In this document: one piece after another, positions 1-8,810 of the stretch
Layout: every line of letters starts with the position of its first letter
How positions within the stretch are numbered: the first letter of the stretch is position 1
NCBI GenBank assembly: GCA_046347475.1
Contig: JAXMGD010000001.1
Span: 372,001-436,000 of the forward strand
Direction of reading: 5' to 3'
DNA: 64,000 bases
Origin: CAMCXE01 sp046347475
GTDB lineage: Bacteria > Pseudomonadota > Gammaproteobacteria > Pseudomonadales > Cellvibrionaceae
Translations under genes and position numbers: made by a program
The notes under the pieces: generated by a model
Seen by the model: the letters and a program-made list of their open reading frames with translations, nothing else
Databases searched by the model: none
Told to the model about the DNA's origin: nothing

Positions 1-372
1 CCGGTCGTCGTGGCGGACGCCCGCTTGCAGGTCCCAATAGCTTGATAGGGCGCGGCTATAGAGCGCCTGTACTTCGGCTTCCTCCAGCTCGCCTTCACTT
101 AAGGCAAGGTCGGTCTTCAGCCAGAATTTATCCAGGTCTTTGCCAATCCAGCCTTGGGCTTCCAAAGAGTAGGCCTCTTGGTCGCTATCGAGCAGTGCCT
201 CCAGATGGTCAATCGCACCGTACACCAGCAGCGGGTTATCGCCGTGGTCGTGTTTCATGGCGTCCCCGTGGCCGCTGTGCTCGGCCGCCTGGCTGAGGCT
301 TGCGCAGCTGGTCATGCCGATCAAGAGCAACCGAGCGAGCCGTGTTGTGCGCTTCAAAATTAAGCTATGCAT
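1..372 (-). CDS. copB: Copper resistance protein CopB, N-terminal part (runs off the left edge)
   Basis: Only the first ~124 codons are in the window. An outer-membrane copper-resistance protein is indicated by position directly behind copA and by the stretch ending W-D-L-Q-A-G-V-R-H-D, typical of the start of the CopB beta-barrel. A signal peptide (about residues 1-27) is followed by a short His/Met segment (HSGHG, MKHDHGD), much shorter than the Met-rich N-terminus of many CopB proteins. An upstream ATG at 378 lies only one base after an AGGAG, whereas the ATG at 372 has that same AGGAG at normal spacing, so 372 is preferred. The gap to the copA stop is under 10 bases, so the two are translated from one transcript. 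The family role is copper binding or export at the outer membrane together with CopA. Confidence 0.85.
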   Translation of the reverse strand, partial: MHSLILKRTTRLARLLLIGMTSCASLSQAAEHSGHGDAMKHDHGDNPLLVYGAIDHLEALLDSDQEAYSLEAQGWIGKDLDKFWLKTDLALSEGELEEAEVQALYSRALSSYWDLQAGVRHDDR

Positions 373-381
373 GCTCATCTC

Positions 382-2439
382 CTATACCACCTGCACAGTG
401 CGCATCATGCCCAGCATGTGGTAGAGCAGATGGCAGTGGTAAGCCCAGCGGCCCTTGGCATCGGCGGTGACCAGATAACTGATTTTAGAGCCGGGCTGCA
501 CTATGACGGTGTGTTTGCGCGGGATAAAGTCCGGCTCGCCGGTTTCCAGCTCGCTCCACATGCCGTGCAAATGGAAGGGGTGGGTCATCATGGTGTCGTT
601 GACCAAAATAATGCGCACACGCTCGCCGTAGCTGAGCTGCAGCGGTTCGGCGCCCATAAAGTTGATGCCGTTGATGGACCACATGTAGCGGTGCATGTTG
701 CCGGTGAGGTGCAGCTCAATCTCTCGGCTCGGTTGGCGTTTATCCCGCGTGGGCTGCAGGCTTTTGAGGTCGGCATAACGCAACACGCGCCGCCCCAAAC
801 GTGTTTGATGATCCCTAAGGCCGATACCGGGGTCGTTTAAGCCGCTTGAGGGGCTCATTGAGCGCATGTCCACATGGGGGCCAAATTCGCTGGGCTGATG
901 CAGGATCATGGCCTCTTCGCCATGGGCGAAATTAGCGCCGAAACCCGCCAGTGCCAGGGGCGAGGCCTGTTTGGCTGCGGCGTTGGCCTGGGATGTGTGA
1001 TCCATGTGGCCCATGTCATGGCCTGAGTGATCCATGCCGGGCATTGCCATCTTGCTCATGTCGTGGCCCGCGTGCTCCATAGCCGTTGTGTCCATTTTGC
1101 TCATGTCGTGACCTGAGTGATCCGCAGCGCCCTTATCCATAGCACCTTTATCCATGGCGCTCATGTCATGACCTGCGTGATCCATGCCGCTCATGTCCAT
1201 TTTGCTCATGTCATGGCCCTGGTGCGACGGTGCGTTGGCGTCCATTGCGCCCATGTCGTGGCCCGCGTGATCCATCCCACCCATGCCCATATCCTGATGC
1301 CCCAGGATAGGCGGTGGGTCCATGGCGGGGACCGGTGCGCTAAGTTTCGGATCTGCCGTGAGAGTGCCACGCGCGTAGCCTGAGCGGTCGATGGTTTGCG
1401 CGAATAGGCAGTAGGCTCTATCCGCTTGGGGAGTCACTATGACGTCGTAGGTTTCTGCGGGCGCTATGCGAAATTCATCCACCTGCACCGGTTGAATATT
1501 CTGCCCATCGGCGGCCACCACCCGCATGCTTAAGCCGGGGATGCGCACATCAAAAATACTCATGGCGGCGCCGTTGATGATGCGCAGCCGCAGCCGCTCG
1601 CCCGCTTTGAACAGGCCGCTCCAGCCGCGATCAGGCGTTACACCATTCATCAGATAGGTGTAGGTATAACCAGTGACATCCGCTATATCGCGCTCGCTCA
1701 TGCGCATCTGGTTCCACATGCGGCGGCTTTTTAGGCTGCCCGCCAGGCCCTGAGTTTTAAGGTCGCGCCAGGTGTCGGCCAGGGTGCGTTCGCGGAAGTT
1801 GTAGTAGTGGCTGCGTTTTTTCAGCTTGGCGTAAATTACCTGCGGCGCCTCGTCCGACCAGTCCGACAGCAACACTGTCATCTCCCGATCATAGGCCACC
1901 GGGTCCGGCTCCTTGGGCTCAATCACTATGGTGCCGAGCAGCCCAGTCTGCTCCTGAAAGCCGGAGTGGCTGTGATACCAGTAGGTGCCGTTTTGTTTAA
2001 CGTCGAACTGGTACTCAAAGGTGGCGCCGGGTTTGATGGGTTCGGAATCAAAACCCGGCGAGCCGTCCATGCTGGAGGGCAGAATGATGCCGTGCCAGTG
2101 GATGGAGCTGTCTTCCTTGAGGTTGTTGGTCACCCGCAGGGTCACCCGCTCGCCTTCTTTCCAGCGCAGGGTGGGGCCGGGCAGCAAGCCGTTCACCGTG
2201 GTGGCTATGCGCTCTTGGCCGGTGAAGTTTACGCGTTGATAGCCGATGGCCAGGTCAAAAACCGGCCTGCTCAGCACCGGTGGGTTTGGGGCGGCGGCCT
2301 GCGCGCGGCCTAAGGTGAGACTGCTAAGGGCGAGAGAGCTGGATGCGCCGAGCACAAAGCGGCGCCGGGAAACCTGCGCGGGCGCACTGAGCGCCTGATC
2401 CTCAGGCTGGAGCGCAGGAGTGAATATGTCGTGACTCAT
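382..2439 (-). CDS. copA: Periplasmic multicopper oxidase CopA
   Basis: 685-residue multicopper oxidase of the CopA/PcoA family, which oxidises Cu(I) in the periplasm. A Tat signal is visible (SRRRFVLG, about residues 25-32, then a hydrophobic stretch ending A-Q-A). All copper-ligand motifs are present: HWHG and WYHSH in the first cupredoxin domain, HPFHLHG and HCHLLYHMLGMM near the C-terminus. Between domains (about residues 390-485) lies an unusually long His/Met repeat made of variants of M-D-H-A-G-H-D-M and S-K-M-D, as in CopA proteins that bind many coppers. The start has GAGG seven bases upstream. It lies between a small secreted Cys/His/Met protein and copB on the same strand. Copper induction is likely, but no CopR box was identified. 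Confidence 0.95.
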   Translation of the reverse strand: MSHDIFTPALQPEDQALSAPAQVSRRRFVLGASSSLALSSLTLGRAQAAAPNPPVLSRPVFDLAIGYQRVNFTGQERIATTVNGLLPGPTLRWKEGERVTLRVTNNLKEDSSIHWHGIILPSSMDGSPGFDSEPIKPGATFEYQFDVKQNGTYWYHSHSGFQEQTGLLGTIVIEPKEPDPVAYDREMTVLLSDWSDEAPQVIYAKLKKRSHYYNFRERTLADTWRDLKTQGLAGSLKSRRMWNQMRMSERDIADVTGYTYTYLMNGVTPDRGWSGLFKAGERLRLRIINGAAMSIFDVRIPGLSMRVVAADGQNIQPVQVDEFRIAPAETYDVIVTPQADRAYCLFAQTIDRSGYARGTLTADPKLSAPVPAMDPPPILGHQDMGMGGMDHAGHDMGAMDANAPSHQGHDMSKMDMSGMDHAGHDMSAMDKGAMDKGAADHSGHDMSKMDTTAMEHAGHDMSKMAMPGMDHSGHDMGHMDHTSQANAAAKQASPLALAGFGANFAHGEEAMILHQPSEFGPHVDMRSMSPSSGLNDPGIGLRDHQTRLGRRVLRYADLKSLQPTRDKRQPSREIELHLTGNMHRYMWSINGINFMGAEPLQLSYGERVRIILVNDTMMTHPFHLHGMWSELETGEPDFIPRKHTVIVQPGSKISYLVTADAKGRWAYHCHLLYHMLGMMRTVQVV

Positions 2440-2575
2440 AAATAAGCCTCACTAAACCAATAGGGGAGGGCGCAGCAGGGGCCATTAAAAAGCCTGGCGG
2501 CTGCGCGTAATTAATAGATAGGCACTCTCAACCCCAGTGGAGCATATGGGCGCACGGCCCGCCCGGCAGCTGGGG

Positions 2576-2953
2576 TTAGGTGATCGGCTCGGCGTGAGCT
2601 GGGATGGGCGGGCGAAAGAGAGGGTAATCCTGTGGATGGGGCGCTGTGCGCTGGTAGCCATACAGCGCGCTTACACGGCTGGCAGCGGGTAACGGGGTGA
2701 GTTCCATGTTGATGAGGGCGGCTGCCTGCAGCAGGCAATGGCCTAACTGGTGGCAACAATCCGCTTGCATGGGATGCTTGTGGGTAGGTTGCTGGGCTGC
2801 AGGGCTTGAGGCTTGATGGCAGGGCGGAGCTGAATGGGAGGCTTGACTCTGGGCCTGCATGGGGCAGATGGCTACAGCAGCAACGGCAGACTGGCCGACA
2901 AATATCAGCATGACCAGTGCGAAGAACAATGCGTGCCAGGAGCCTAGGCGCAT
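2576..2953 (-). CDS. Small secreted Cys/His/Met protein next to copA (CopL/DUF2946-like)
   Basis: About 125 residues. The N-terminus is a clear signal peptide (MRLGSWHALFFALVML, ending near A-V-A). The mature part carries C-P-M-Q, P-P-C-H-Q, a T-H-K-H segment and D-C-C-H-Q-L-G-H-C, giving six Cys and many His, which suggests metal binding. Small proteins of this layout (CopL or DUF2946 type) often precede copA; assignment to one of these families is an inference. A GTG 21 bases further upstream is an alternative start; neither start has a strong ribosome-binding site. The 136 bases to copA show no convincing terminator, so cotranscription with copAB is plausible. Confidence 0.6.
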   Translation of the reverse strand: MRLGSWHALFFALVMLIFVGQSAVAAVAICPMQAQSQASHSAPPCHQASSPAAQQPTHKHPMQADCCHQLGHCLLQAAALINMELTPLPAASRVSALYGYQRTAPHPQDYPLFRPPIPAHAEPIT

Positions 2954-3242
2954 AAATAAATGTGCTGACCTCACAGTTGGGTGGTGCGGCAGGGTGTTTA
3001 AACTCCGCCGCCGCCGATTGATGTTGGCCGGATTGTAACTAAAAATAGCCTTGGCTTTGCGTTTTTTCCGGCGTTTTTGCTATGCGTCATGCTACGCAAA
3101 CTATTGCGGGCTGGTTTGTATTGTCCTGGGCGTATTCACCCATTGAATTCGAGAGTTTGAGATGCTGATGCTCACCCTTAGCCTCGCCCTTTCGGTAACT
3201 TGGCCTGGCTCTAATCAGAAGATCATTAAAGATCCGCTTTAA
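2954..3242. other. Geneless stretch upstream of the copper genes
   Basis: No coding potential was recognised. The part next to the small secreted protein should hold the promoter of the copper operon; no clear -35/-10 or CopR box was identified. The right side borders the MITE-like element that starts at 3243. Confidence 0.4.
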
Positions 3243-3522
3243 GGGCACCTGCGGACGTTCACTTTTCGCGCCCTCGCTTAGGTTTTTCGTGCTTAGTCAG
3301 TCATTTATACCGCATAAACTCCTTTCTCGGCTTGGGCATCCTCGACTTTGGCTCCTGCGTCGTTCTAATGCCTAAATCCATTTAGGCGTGCGTCGTACTC
3401 GATTTCATTCCCGATAAAATTCTACTTCCCCCGTCTATGGGGTCATACCGCCTAAATCCATGCAATCGCCCGTGCGAAAATGCCTTGCGATCATCACGAA
3501 AATTGAATTTCCGGAGGTGCCC
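3243..3522. repeat. MITE-like element, family 1, copy A (280 bp, complete)
   Basis: Non-coding element with imperfect terminal inverted repeats of about 26 bp. The left end starts GGGCACCTGCGG and continues to CACTTTTCG; the right end is its complement, ending CCGGAGGTGCCC. It is flanked on both sides by TTAA (3239-3242 and 3523-3526), which looks like a 4-bp target duplication. Inside is the perfect palindrome GCCTAAATCCATTTAGGC (3370-3387). Related copies are at 14441-14857, 15667-15790 and 16935-17272. No transposase is encoded. Confidence 0.75.
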
Positions 3523-3705
3523 TTAAAAATAACGAACGCGGTTTGCTGTCGCCCCATTTTTCTTCCAGACAAAAACTATCAGAATTTTGACCGCTTAAAA
3601 TCAACCTCAGGAAGCACGCGCAACGGAAGGTTTGGCCAAGCTCACCGCAATACTAAAGGCGAAGGGTAAATTCCGTTTTGCCGCCAATAATTCCGCAGCG
3701 CCATT

Positions 3706-4149
3706 TTATGCGGCGAGTTTTTCTTCCAGGCCGAGCACCTGTGCGCGGCATGCCAACATGCGCGGCATTAAATCGCGAATAATGCTACTGACAAAAACAT
3801 TAGCCGAGGTTTTGGCGGTAATTTCCATGGCGCGGAGGGTTTCATCTTCTACCCGCTCCAATTGTTTGAGCAGGCTTACATCGTGGTCTTCATTGCGATT
3901 GTCGAGCACTTGGGAATAGGTGTGATGAATCACCGTACCAAAACCATGGCCCAGTTCCGGCGCGCCGGTTTGGAACACCACGTAGGGTTGTAGGTAATCT
4001 AGGGCAAATTCGCGGCAGGCAATTAACTCGCTGAATAACTCTTTACAGTCATCGTGTTCCATTTTTGCGATGGCTGACTTATACACGGCGATACCGTCAT
4101 TGAGGGTTTGCACGAGCGTGGTTAATGGGCTTGCAACTGGATGTTTCAT
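3706..4149 (-). CDS. DUF2383 (PA2169-family) four-helix-bundle protein
   Basis: 147 residues, all helical in appearance, with no signal peptide or membrane segment. The pattern (T-L-V-Q-T-L-N-D-G near the start, E-L-F-S-E-L, H-T-Y-S-Q-V-L, E-R-V-E-D-E-T-L-R-A) matches the ferritin-like DUF2383 proteins; their function is not well defined, and stress or metal roles are only suggested. The ATG at 4149 is chosen over the in-frame ATG 72 bases upstream because AAGGAA lies six bases before it and the upstream extension is not family-like. It is monocistronic, with the MITE-like copy A downstream. Confidence 0.75.
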   Translation of the reverse strand: MKHPVASPLTTLVQTLNDGIAVYKSAIAKMEHDDCKELFSELIACREFALDYLQPYVVFQTGAPELGHGFGTVIHHTYSQVLDNRNEDHDVSLLKQLERVEDETLRAMEITAKTSANVFVSSIIRDLMPRMLACRAQVLGLEEKLAA

Positions 4150-4538
4150 GGGTGTTTCCTTCTGCTTAAGGTCGGGAAAAAGTACCCGGCACTTGTGATG
4201 CGGGCAAAAAATGAGAAGCATGTCTCATTCCATGCCGGGCGCCTATCGGCAAACATTTCCTTTCGATCTAAAAATCAGCTGAATCACCCATTGCGCAGCC
4301 TTATTTAGGTTCTTCACCCGTATTTTGGTTATAAAGAATAAAGACTACTGGGGTTTGACCTCTGCCCCTGGCCTTATCCGTGGCCAAAAGGCGCAAGCAA
4401 ACAGTGCATGTGTTACCAAAATGCACACAAATAATTCGCCAATGTATATGAGCATGCAAGCTGCGAGCTATTTAGTTAACATCTGTGTAAATAGGTAGCG
4501 GTGTGAAGCCTAACCGCCGGGTGGGCGTGTGTCTGTTT
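4150..4538. other. Geneless stretch between the DUF2383 gene and barA
   Basis: About 390 bases with no recognisable gene, RNA or strong hairpin. The left part must carry the promoter of the DUF2383 gene, and barA ends at its right edge. Nothing else is seen. Confidence 0.4.
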
Positions 4539-7310
4539 TCAGGCTTGTTCGAATAGGGCGTCGAGATCGTAGTCGTCCGACCAATCCAGCAGGCGTTGAA
4601 TTTCCCGGTTAAGCAGGGCAATTTTGTGCTCAACCCTATCCAGCTGGCCCCGTTGTAAGTCCCGATCCAGCTCCTGTGCCGCCTCCTTAAGGGCGGGCAC
4701 ACCGCAATAACAGGCGCCGCCATAGAGTTTGTGCGCGGCATTTTGCAGCGCGCTCCAGTTGTGCTCCGCCAGCAGTTGGGCCCAATCCACGGGTTCCTCT
4801 TTGAGGCTATCAATTAACATCTGCAGCATATCGCGGGCTAAAGCCGCGTTATCTTTCGCCAGTCTAAGGCTCTCCTGCACCACCACTACCGGCGATGGAT
4901 GGCGCTCCGGCTCATCAGGTTCCGGCAATGGCGCAAGAGGCGCGGGGCGTGGCGCCTTTGTGGGGTTGAATTTTTTACCCAACCATTTGCGGAGCAGTTC
5001 AACGAGTTCTTCATAGCTGACGGGTTTAGATAAATAGTCATCCATGCCGCCCACTATGTATTTGGTTCTGTTTTCGGCGGCATTTTGTGCGGTGAGCGCC
5101 ACAATGGGGGTGCGTGTATCACCCAGTTCCAATTCGCGGATTTTGGCGGTCACGGCAAAGCCGTCGGCATCCGGCATTTGAATATCCATCAAAATGAGAT
5201 CAAAACGCCGTTCGCGGCAGAGTGCCACAGCGGTGGCACCGCTATCACAGGTCACCAGGTCCAGGGCAAAGGGTTTGAGAAATTCCGCCACTAATTTGGT
5301 ATTTGCGTGATTATCGTCCACCACCAATATGCGGTGGCTAAAGTTGGCGGTTAAGGTTGGAATTACTTTAGGAGTGGAATTGATTGCGCCCAAAATAGGC
5401 GTGACGGAAATCTGGTGGGAGAGCGCTTGGTGTAATTTACCGGGCAATAGTGGGCGATTAATAATGCCTGCGTTGATCGGGTCCACGTCTTTTTGCAGCA
5501 GCCCCGTGGTGGTGCCGCTGGCAATCACTAAGCAGGAAATACCCAGCAGCTCATTGCAGCGCGCGATGGTGGCTAGGGTGGCTTCTTTATCGAATTGATT
5601 GGCTCGGTTTAATACATCCAGCACCGCGATCTGCGGTTTAAATTCCCGAATTGGGCGCAGCCCTTCAACCAGCTCATCCATGCGGGTCACTTCAATAAAT
5701 TGCGCCCCTAGGCTGGTTAATAATGTGGTCAGTTCTAGGCGACTGGCCGGTTGTTCGTCGATCACTAACACATTGCAGCCGCTCAAAGGCGCGAGCGCCG
5801 TAGGCGGCTGCAGGCGAGAGGGTGGCACCTGCATGCGGGCGGTAAACCAAATACTGGGTTGGCCGGCCGGTTCAAGGTCAATCCCCAGGCTGCCGCCCAT
5901 TTTTTCCACCAAATTGCGCGCGATGGATAGGCCTAATGCCATGCCTTTGGTAATGGCAAAGTCCCCGGGTTTACTCTCAAGCAGGCGCTTAAAATGCAGC
6001 ACAAAATCATCATCAAAGCCGCCGCTGTAATTAATTACACTAAATTTCACCAGCTGCGCATTGGCTTCAGCACGGGCAACACTGACTTTTATTGCAACAT
6101 TGCCCTGCCGCCCGTGGTTGAGCGCCTGGTTGATCAGATTGCCCAATACCTGCTGCAAGCGGCGCGGATCACCCTGCAGAATTTCCATGACATCCGGTTG
6201 GATAATTGATAACACTCGGTTGCTTTTAGTAGCGGCCAGTGGCGCATAAAAACTCAGCGCCTCGTGCACCACTTGGCGAACCTGCACATTTTTAACATCC
6301 AATTGTAATTTGCCATTTTCCAGGCGAGAAAAATCCACAATATCCTGGGCCAGGCCAATAATGCCCCTTAAGGTGGTTTCTAAATTATTAATATAATCGG
6401 CCTGCTCGGCATTCATGCCGGTGCGGCTAAGCTGGCCTATAGCACCGATGCATTGGTGCAGGGGTTCGAGCAAATCCGAGCTTGCGTGCATTAAAAATTC
6501 AGCTTTTACGCGCTCAGTTTGGATGGCTTCCTTGCGGGCTAAATCCATTTCGATATTTTGAATTTCCACCGACTCTAAGGATTCTTTAAAATCGCTAAGG
6601 GCGGCTTCGTAGGAATTGCGCAATTCATCTTGCGCGCGGTTGAGATTTTCAATCACCTCATTGATGAGGTGTGCGCAATCATTGAGAAAGCTCAATTGGT
6701 CTTCTGCGGGTACAGCGTGATGAGCGGAGAGTTTAAGGGATAATAAATATTGGGTGAGCGTGCGAATTGGGTTTAAAAACTTGGTTTTGGTCTGCGCATA
6801 TATCAGCATTAAAATAAGCAGCAAGGCGCCAAAAATAATTAAGTGAAATAACAGGTTTTGATAAAACGCCACATGGATGCGCTCATCATCCATGATTAAT
6901 GTCCAGGTGTGGTCGCCGCTGGGAATGCGCACTTCCCAATTATCGTCGGCGGCGGCTGTATTGCCGCGGCGCGACGAATTGCTCAGCTGCGCACCGGCGT
7001 GGCTGACTACACCGGCTTGATGAATAATATGGTTGTGCTCATCGCTCAGATTTAAGCCAACAATTTCAGAATCACTCAACAGAATATCGGCTAATTGGCT
7101 GAATTTTTTGGCGTCGATGGGTTGATCGTTTAAAATTTCAAATTGAGCGAGCAAGCGGTGCGCTAATTCAAAGGAATTTTGGTAAATCTGCCGCTGTGCA
7201 GTGTGCAGCGCAATAATATCGGCCGCCAGTAAAATGCACGATAGCACCGCCAAGGGCAGAATACTGGCCCACAACATTTTTTTGCCAAACTGTGTCTCGA
7301 AGCGATTCAT
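4539..7310 (-). CDS. barA: BarA/GacS-type hybrid sensor protein with a degenerate kinase core
   Basis: 923 residues with BarA/GacS order: TM1 (about 12-34), periplasmic sensor, TM2 (about 153-172), HAMP (about 172-225), dimerisation/H-box (about 265-335), ATPase-like domain (about 375-495), first receiver-like domain (about 512-635), canonical receiver (about 658-778) and HPt (about 815-915). BarA/GacS normally activates UvrY/GacA and the Csr/Rsm small RNAs. Here the H-box reads F-L-M-H-A-S-S-D-L-L-E-P-L, with Ser278 where the phosphorylated His should be. The N-box has Gln395 for Asn, and the G1 motif D-x-G-x-G is N-Y-S-G-G. By contrast the receiver keeps its Asp pair, Asp709, Thr and Lys, and the HPt keeps His860 (A-A-H-K-L-Y-G-G). 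The protein should not autophosphorylate but could relay phosphate. It is divergent from cysM, as in pseudomonads. Confidence 0.9.
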   Translation of the reverse strand: MNRFETQFGKKMLWASILPLAVLSCILLAADIIALHTAQRQIYQNSFELAHRLLAQFEILNDQPIDAKKFSQLADILLSDSEIVGLNLSDEHNHIIHQAGVVSHAGAQLSNSSRRGNTAAADDNWEVRIPSGDHTWTLIMDDERIHVAFYQNLLFHLIIFGALLLILMLIYAQTKTKFLNPIRTLTQYLLSLKLSAHHAVPAEDQLSFLNDCAHLINEVIENLNRAQDELRNSYEAALSDFKESLESVEIQNIEMDLARKEAIQTERVKAEFLMHASSDLLEPLHQCIGAIGQLSRTGMNAEQADYINNLETTLRGIIGLAQDIVDFSRLENGKLQLDVKNVQVRQVVHEALSFYAPLAATKSNRVLSIIQPDVMEILQGDPRRLQQVLGNLINQALNHGRQGNVAIKVSVARAEANAQLVKFSVINYSGGFDDDFVLHFKRLLESKPGDFAITKGMALGLSIARNLVEKMGGSLGIDLEPAGQPSIWFTARMQVPPSRLQPPTALAPLSGCNVLVIDEQPASRLELTTLLTSLGAQFIEVTRMDELVEGLRPIREFKPQIAVLDVLNRANQFDKEATLATIARCNELLGISCLVIASGTTTGLLQKDVDPINAGIINRPLLPGKLHQALSHQISVTPILGAINSTPKVIPTLTANFSHRILVVDDNHANTKLVAEFLKPFALDLVTCDSGATAVALCRERRFDLILMDIQMPDADGFAVTAKIRELELGDTRTPIVALTAQNAAENRTKYIVGGMDDYLSKPVSYEELVELLRKWLGKKFNPTKAPRPAPLAPLPEPDEPERHPSPVVVVQESLRLAKDNAALARDMLQMLIDSLKEEPVDWAQLLAEHNWSALQNAAHKLYGGACYCGVPALKEAAQELDRDLQRGQLDRVEHKIALLNREIQRLLDWSDDYDLDALFEQA

Positions 7311-7407
7311 GAGGTGTCGTTAATTTTCCTAAAGGCGGCGCCACCTTAGCATAAAATGGCGTAGAATCCGCATCCTTAACCGTTTTAGCGCCTGTGGTGA
7401 GTACCTT

Positions 7408-8322
7408 ATGTCCAGTGACTTCGATGCGAATCTCTACCCAACCATTGACCAGTTTATTGGCAATACACCTTTGGTGCGTTTACAGCGCTTGGCCGGTGTA
7501 ACCAGCAATCACATTTTGTTGAAATTAGAAGGCAATAATCCCGCAGGTTCAGTGAAAGATCGCCCCGCGTATTCGATGATTACACAGGCAGAATTGCGTG
7601 GCGAAATTAAACCGGGCGATACACTCATCGAGGCTACCAGTGGTAACACCGGTATTGCTTTAGCGATGACGGCGGCGATTAAAGGCTACAAGATGATTTT
7701 GGTGATGCCTGATCACATGACGCAAGAGCGCAAAGACGCCATGTTGGCCTATGGCGCGGAATTAATTTTGGTCCCCAAGGCCGCCAGTATGGAGGGGGCG
7801 CGGGATTTGGCGCTGTCGCTGCAGGCGCAGGGGCGCGGCAAGGTGTTGGATCAATTCGGCAACAACGATAACCCTCTGGCCCATTACACCGGCACAGGCC
7901 CGGAAATCTGGCGCCAAACCCACGGCCGCATTACCCATTTTGTCAGCTCCATGGGCACCACAGGCACCATTGTGGGCAACAGCCGATATTTAAAAGAGCA
8001 AAATCCAGCCATCCAGGTAATTGGTTTGCAGCCGGCTGATGGGGCTAGCATTCCCGGCATTCGCAAATGGCACCCGGATTATTTGCCCGGCATATATACC
8101 GATCGCAATATCGATCAGATTGTTGAAATGAGCCAGGCGCGGGCGGAGCAAACCATGCGGGATTTAGCTCGAATAGAAGGCATTTTTTGCGGCGTGTCAT
8201 CCGGTGGCGCAGTGGCGGCCGCATTAGATTTAAGCCGCCGTGTTGAAAACGCCACAATCGTGACTATTATCTGCGACCGAGGCGACCGCTATCTGTCGTC
8301 CGGCCTATTTTCACAGCCCTAG
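7408..8322 (+). CDS. cysM: Cysteine synthase B (O-acetylserine sulfhydrylase)
   Basis: 304 residues, full length for CysM. A PLP enzyme that makes cysteine from O-acetylserine and sulfide or thiosulfate. The PLP lysine is Lys50 in G-S-V-K-D-R-P; the substrate/phosphate loops T-S-G-N-T-G and S-S-G-G-A are intact. A GGTGAG precedes the ATG. The gene is divergent from barA across 97 bases. Its TAG stop is part of the CTAG that borders a MITE-like element starting at 8323, so the element directly abuts the coding sequence without truncating it. Confidence 0.96.
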   Translation: MSSDFDANLYPTIDQFIGNTPLVRLQRLAGVTSNHILLKLEGNNPAGSVKDRPAYSMITQAELRGEIKPGDTLIEATSGNTGIALAMTAAIKGYKMILVMPDHMTQERKDAMLAYGAELILVPKAASMEGARDLALSLQAQGRGKVLDQFGNNDNPLAHYTGTGPEIWRQTHGRITHFVSSMGTTGTIVGNSRYLKEQNPAIQVIGLQPADGASIPGIRKWHPDYLPGIYTDRNIDQIVEMSQARAEQTMRDLARIEGIFCGVSSGGAVAAALDLSRRVENATIVTIICDRGDRYLSSGLFSQP

Positions 8323-8461
8323 CCGCTTTAGAAATACTGCCGTGCTCGCTGTGGTGGCGTTAAATTGGGCGAAAAAATCCTTATTTACTTCGTGTAAACT
8401 CCGGTTCTTTCAGCCAATTTGCCTTGAGAGGCCCTCGCCGCGAACCTATTTCAACACGCTG
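8323..8461. repeat. MITE-like element, family 3, copy 1 (139 bp)
   Basis: The left end reads CCGCTTTAGAAATAC and the right end is its near complement, ending in TATTTCAACACGCTG. It is flanked by CTAG (8319-8322, containing the cysM stop) and CTAA (8462-8465). The core shares a long segment with the copy at 52315-52454, including TTTACTTCGTGTAAACTC. Non-coding. Confidence 0.7.
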
Positions 8462-8810
8462 CTAATGCAGCAGAAAAAATAGGGCTTATGTTACTAAGTG
8501 TTACAGCGGGTAACCTTGCCGAAGAATCTGTAAACCTCTGTCGGCCTTCGCGATTGTGGAGGTTCACACACTATAATAATAGCAACCCTGATCGACCGGT
8601 CTTGCTCGGGCGCGCAAATCACCCAGTTGCCAGCGAGCATATTTGTTTGGCGCAGCCGCGCGAGGAACAAAAATTTATTCCATCGCTCTAGCCGCTGGTG
8701 GAAATACCTTGGCCGCCACGCCTTAGCAGGCAATAGGTGAAACTGCAGCTGAGGTCTTTGCCCAGTTAAACTCCAGCGGGCGCATACGTGTTTAATGAGT
8801 TTTTATTCAT
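8462..8810. other. Geneless stretch between cysM and relA
   Basis: No gene is recognised. A second family-3 end (CTAG at 8688-8691 followed by CCGCTGGTGGAAATAC, resembling the right end in inverted orientation) lies at about 8688-8735, so part of the spacer is repeat debris. The relA promoter must lie here but was not pinpointed. In several pseudomonads rlmD sits between cysM and relA; no trace of it is visible. Confidence 0.45.
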
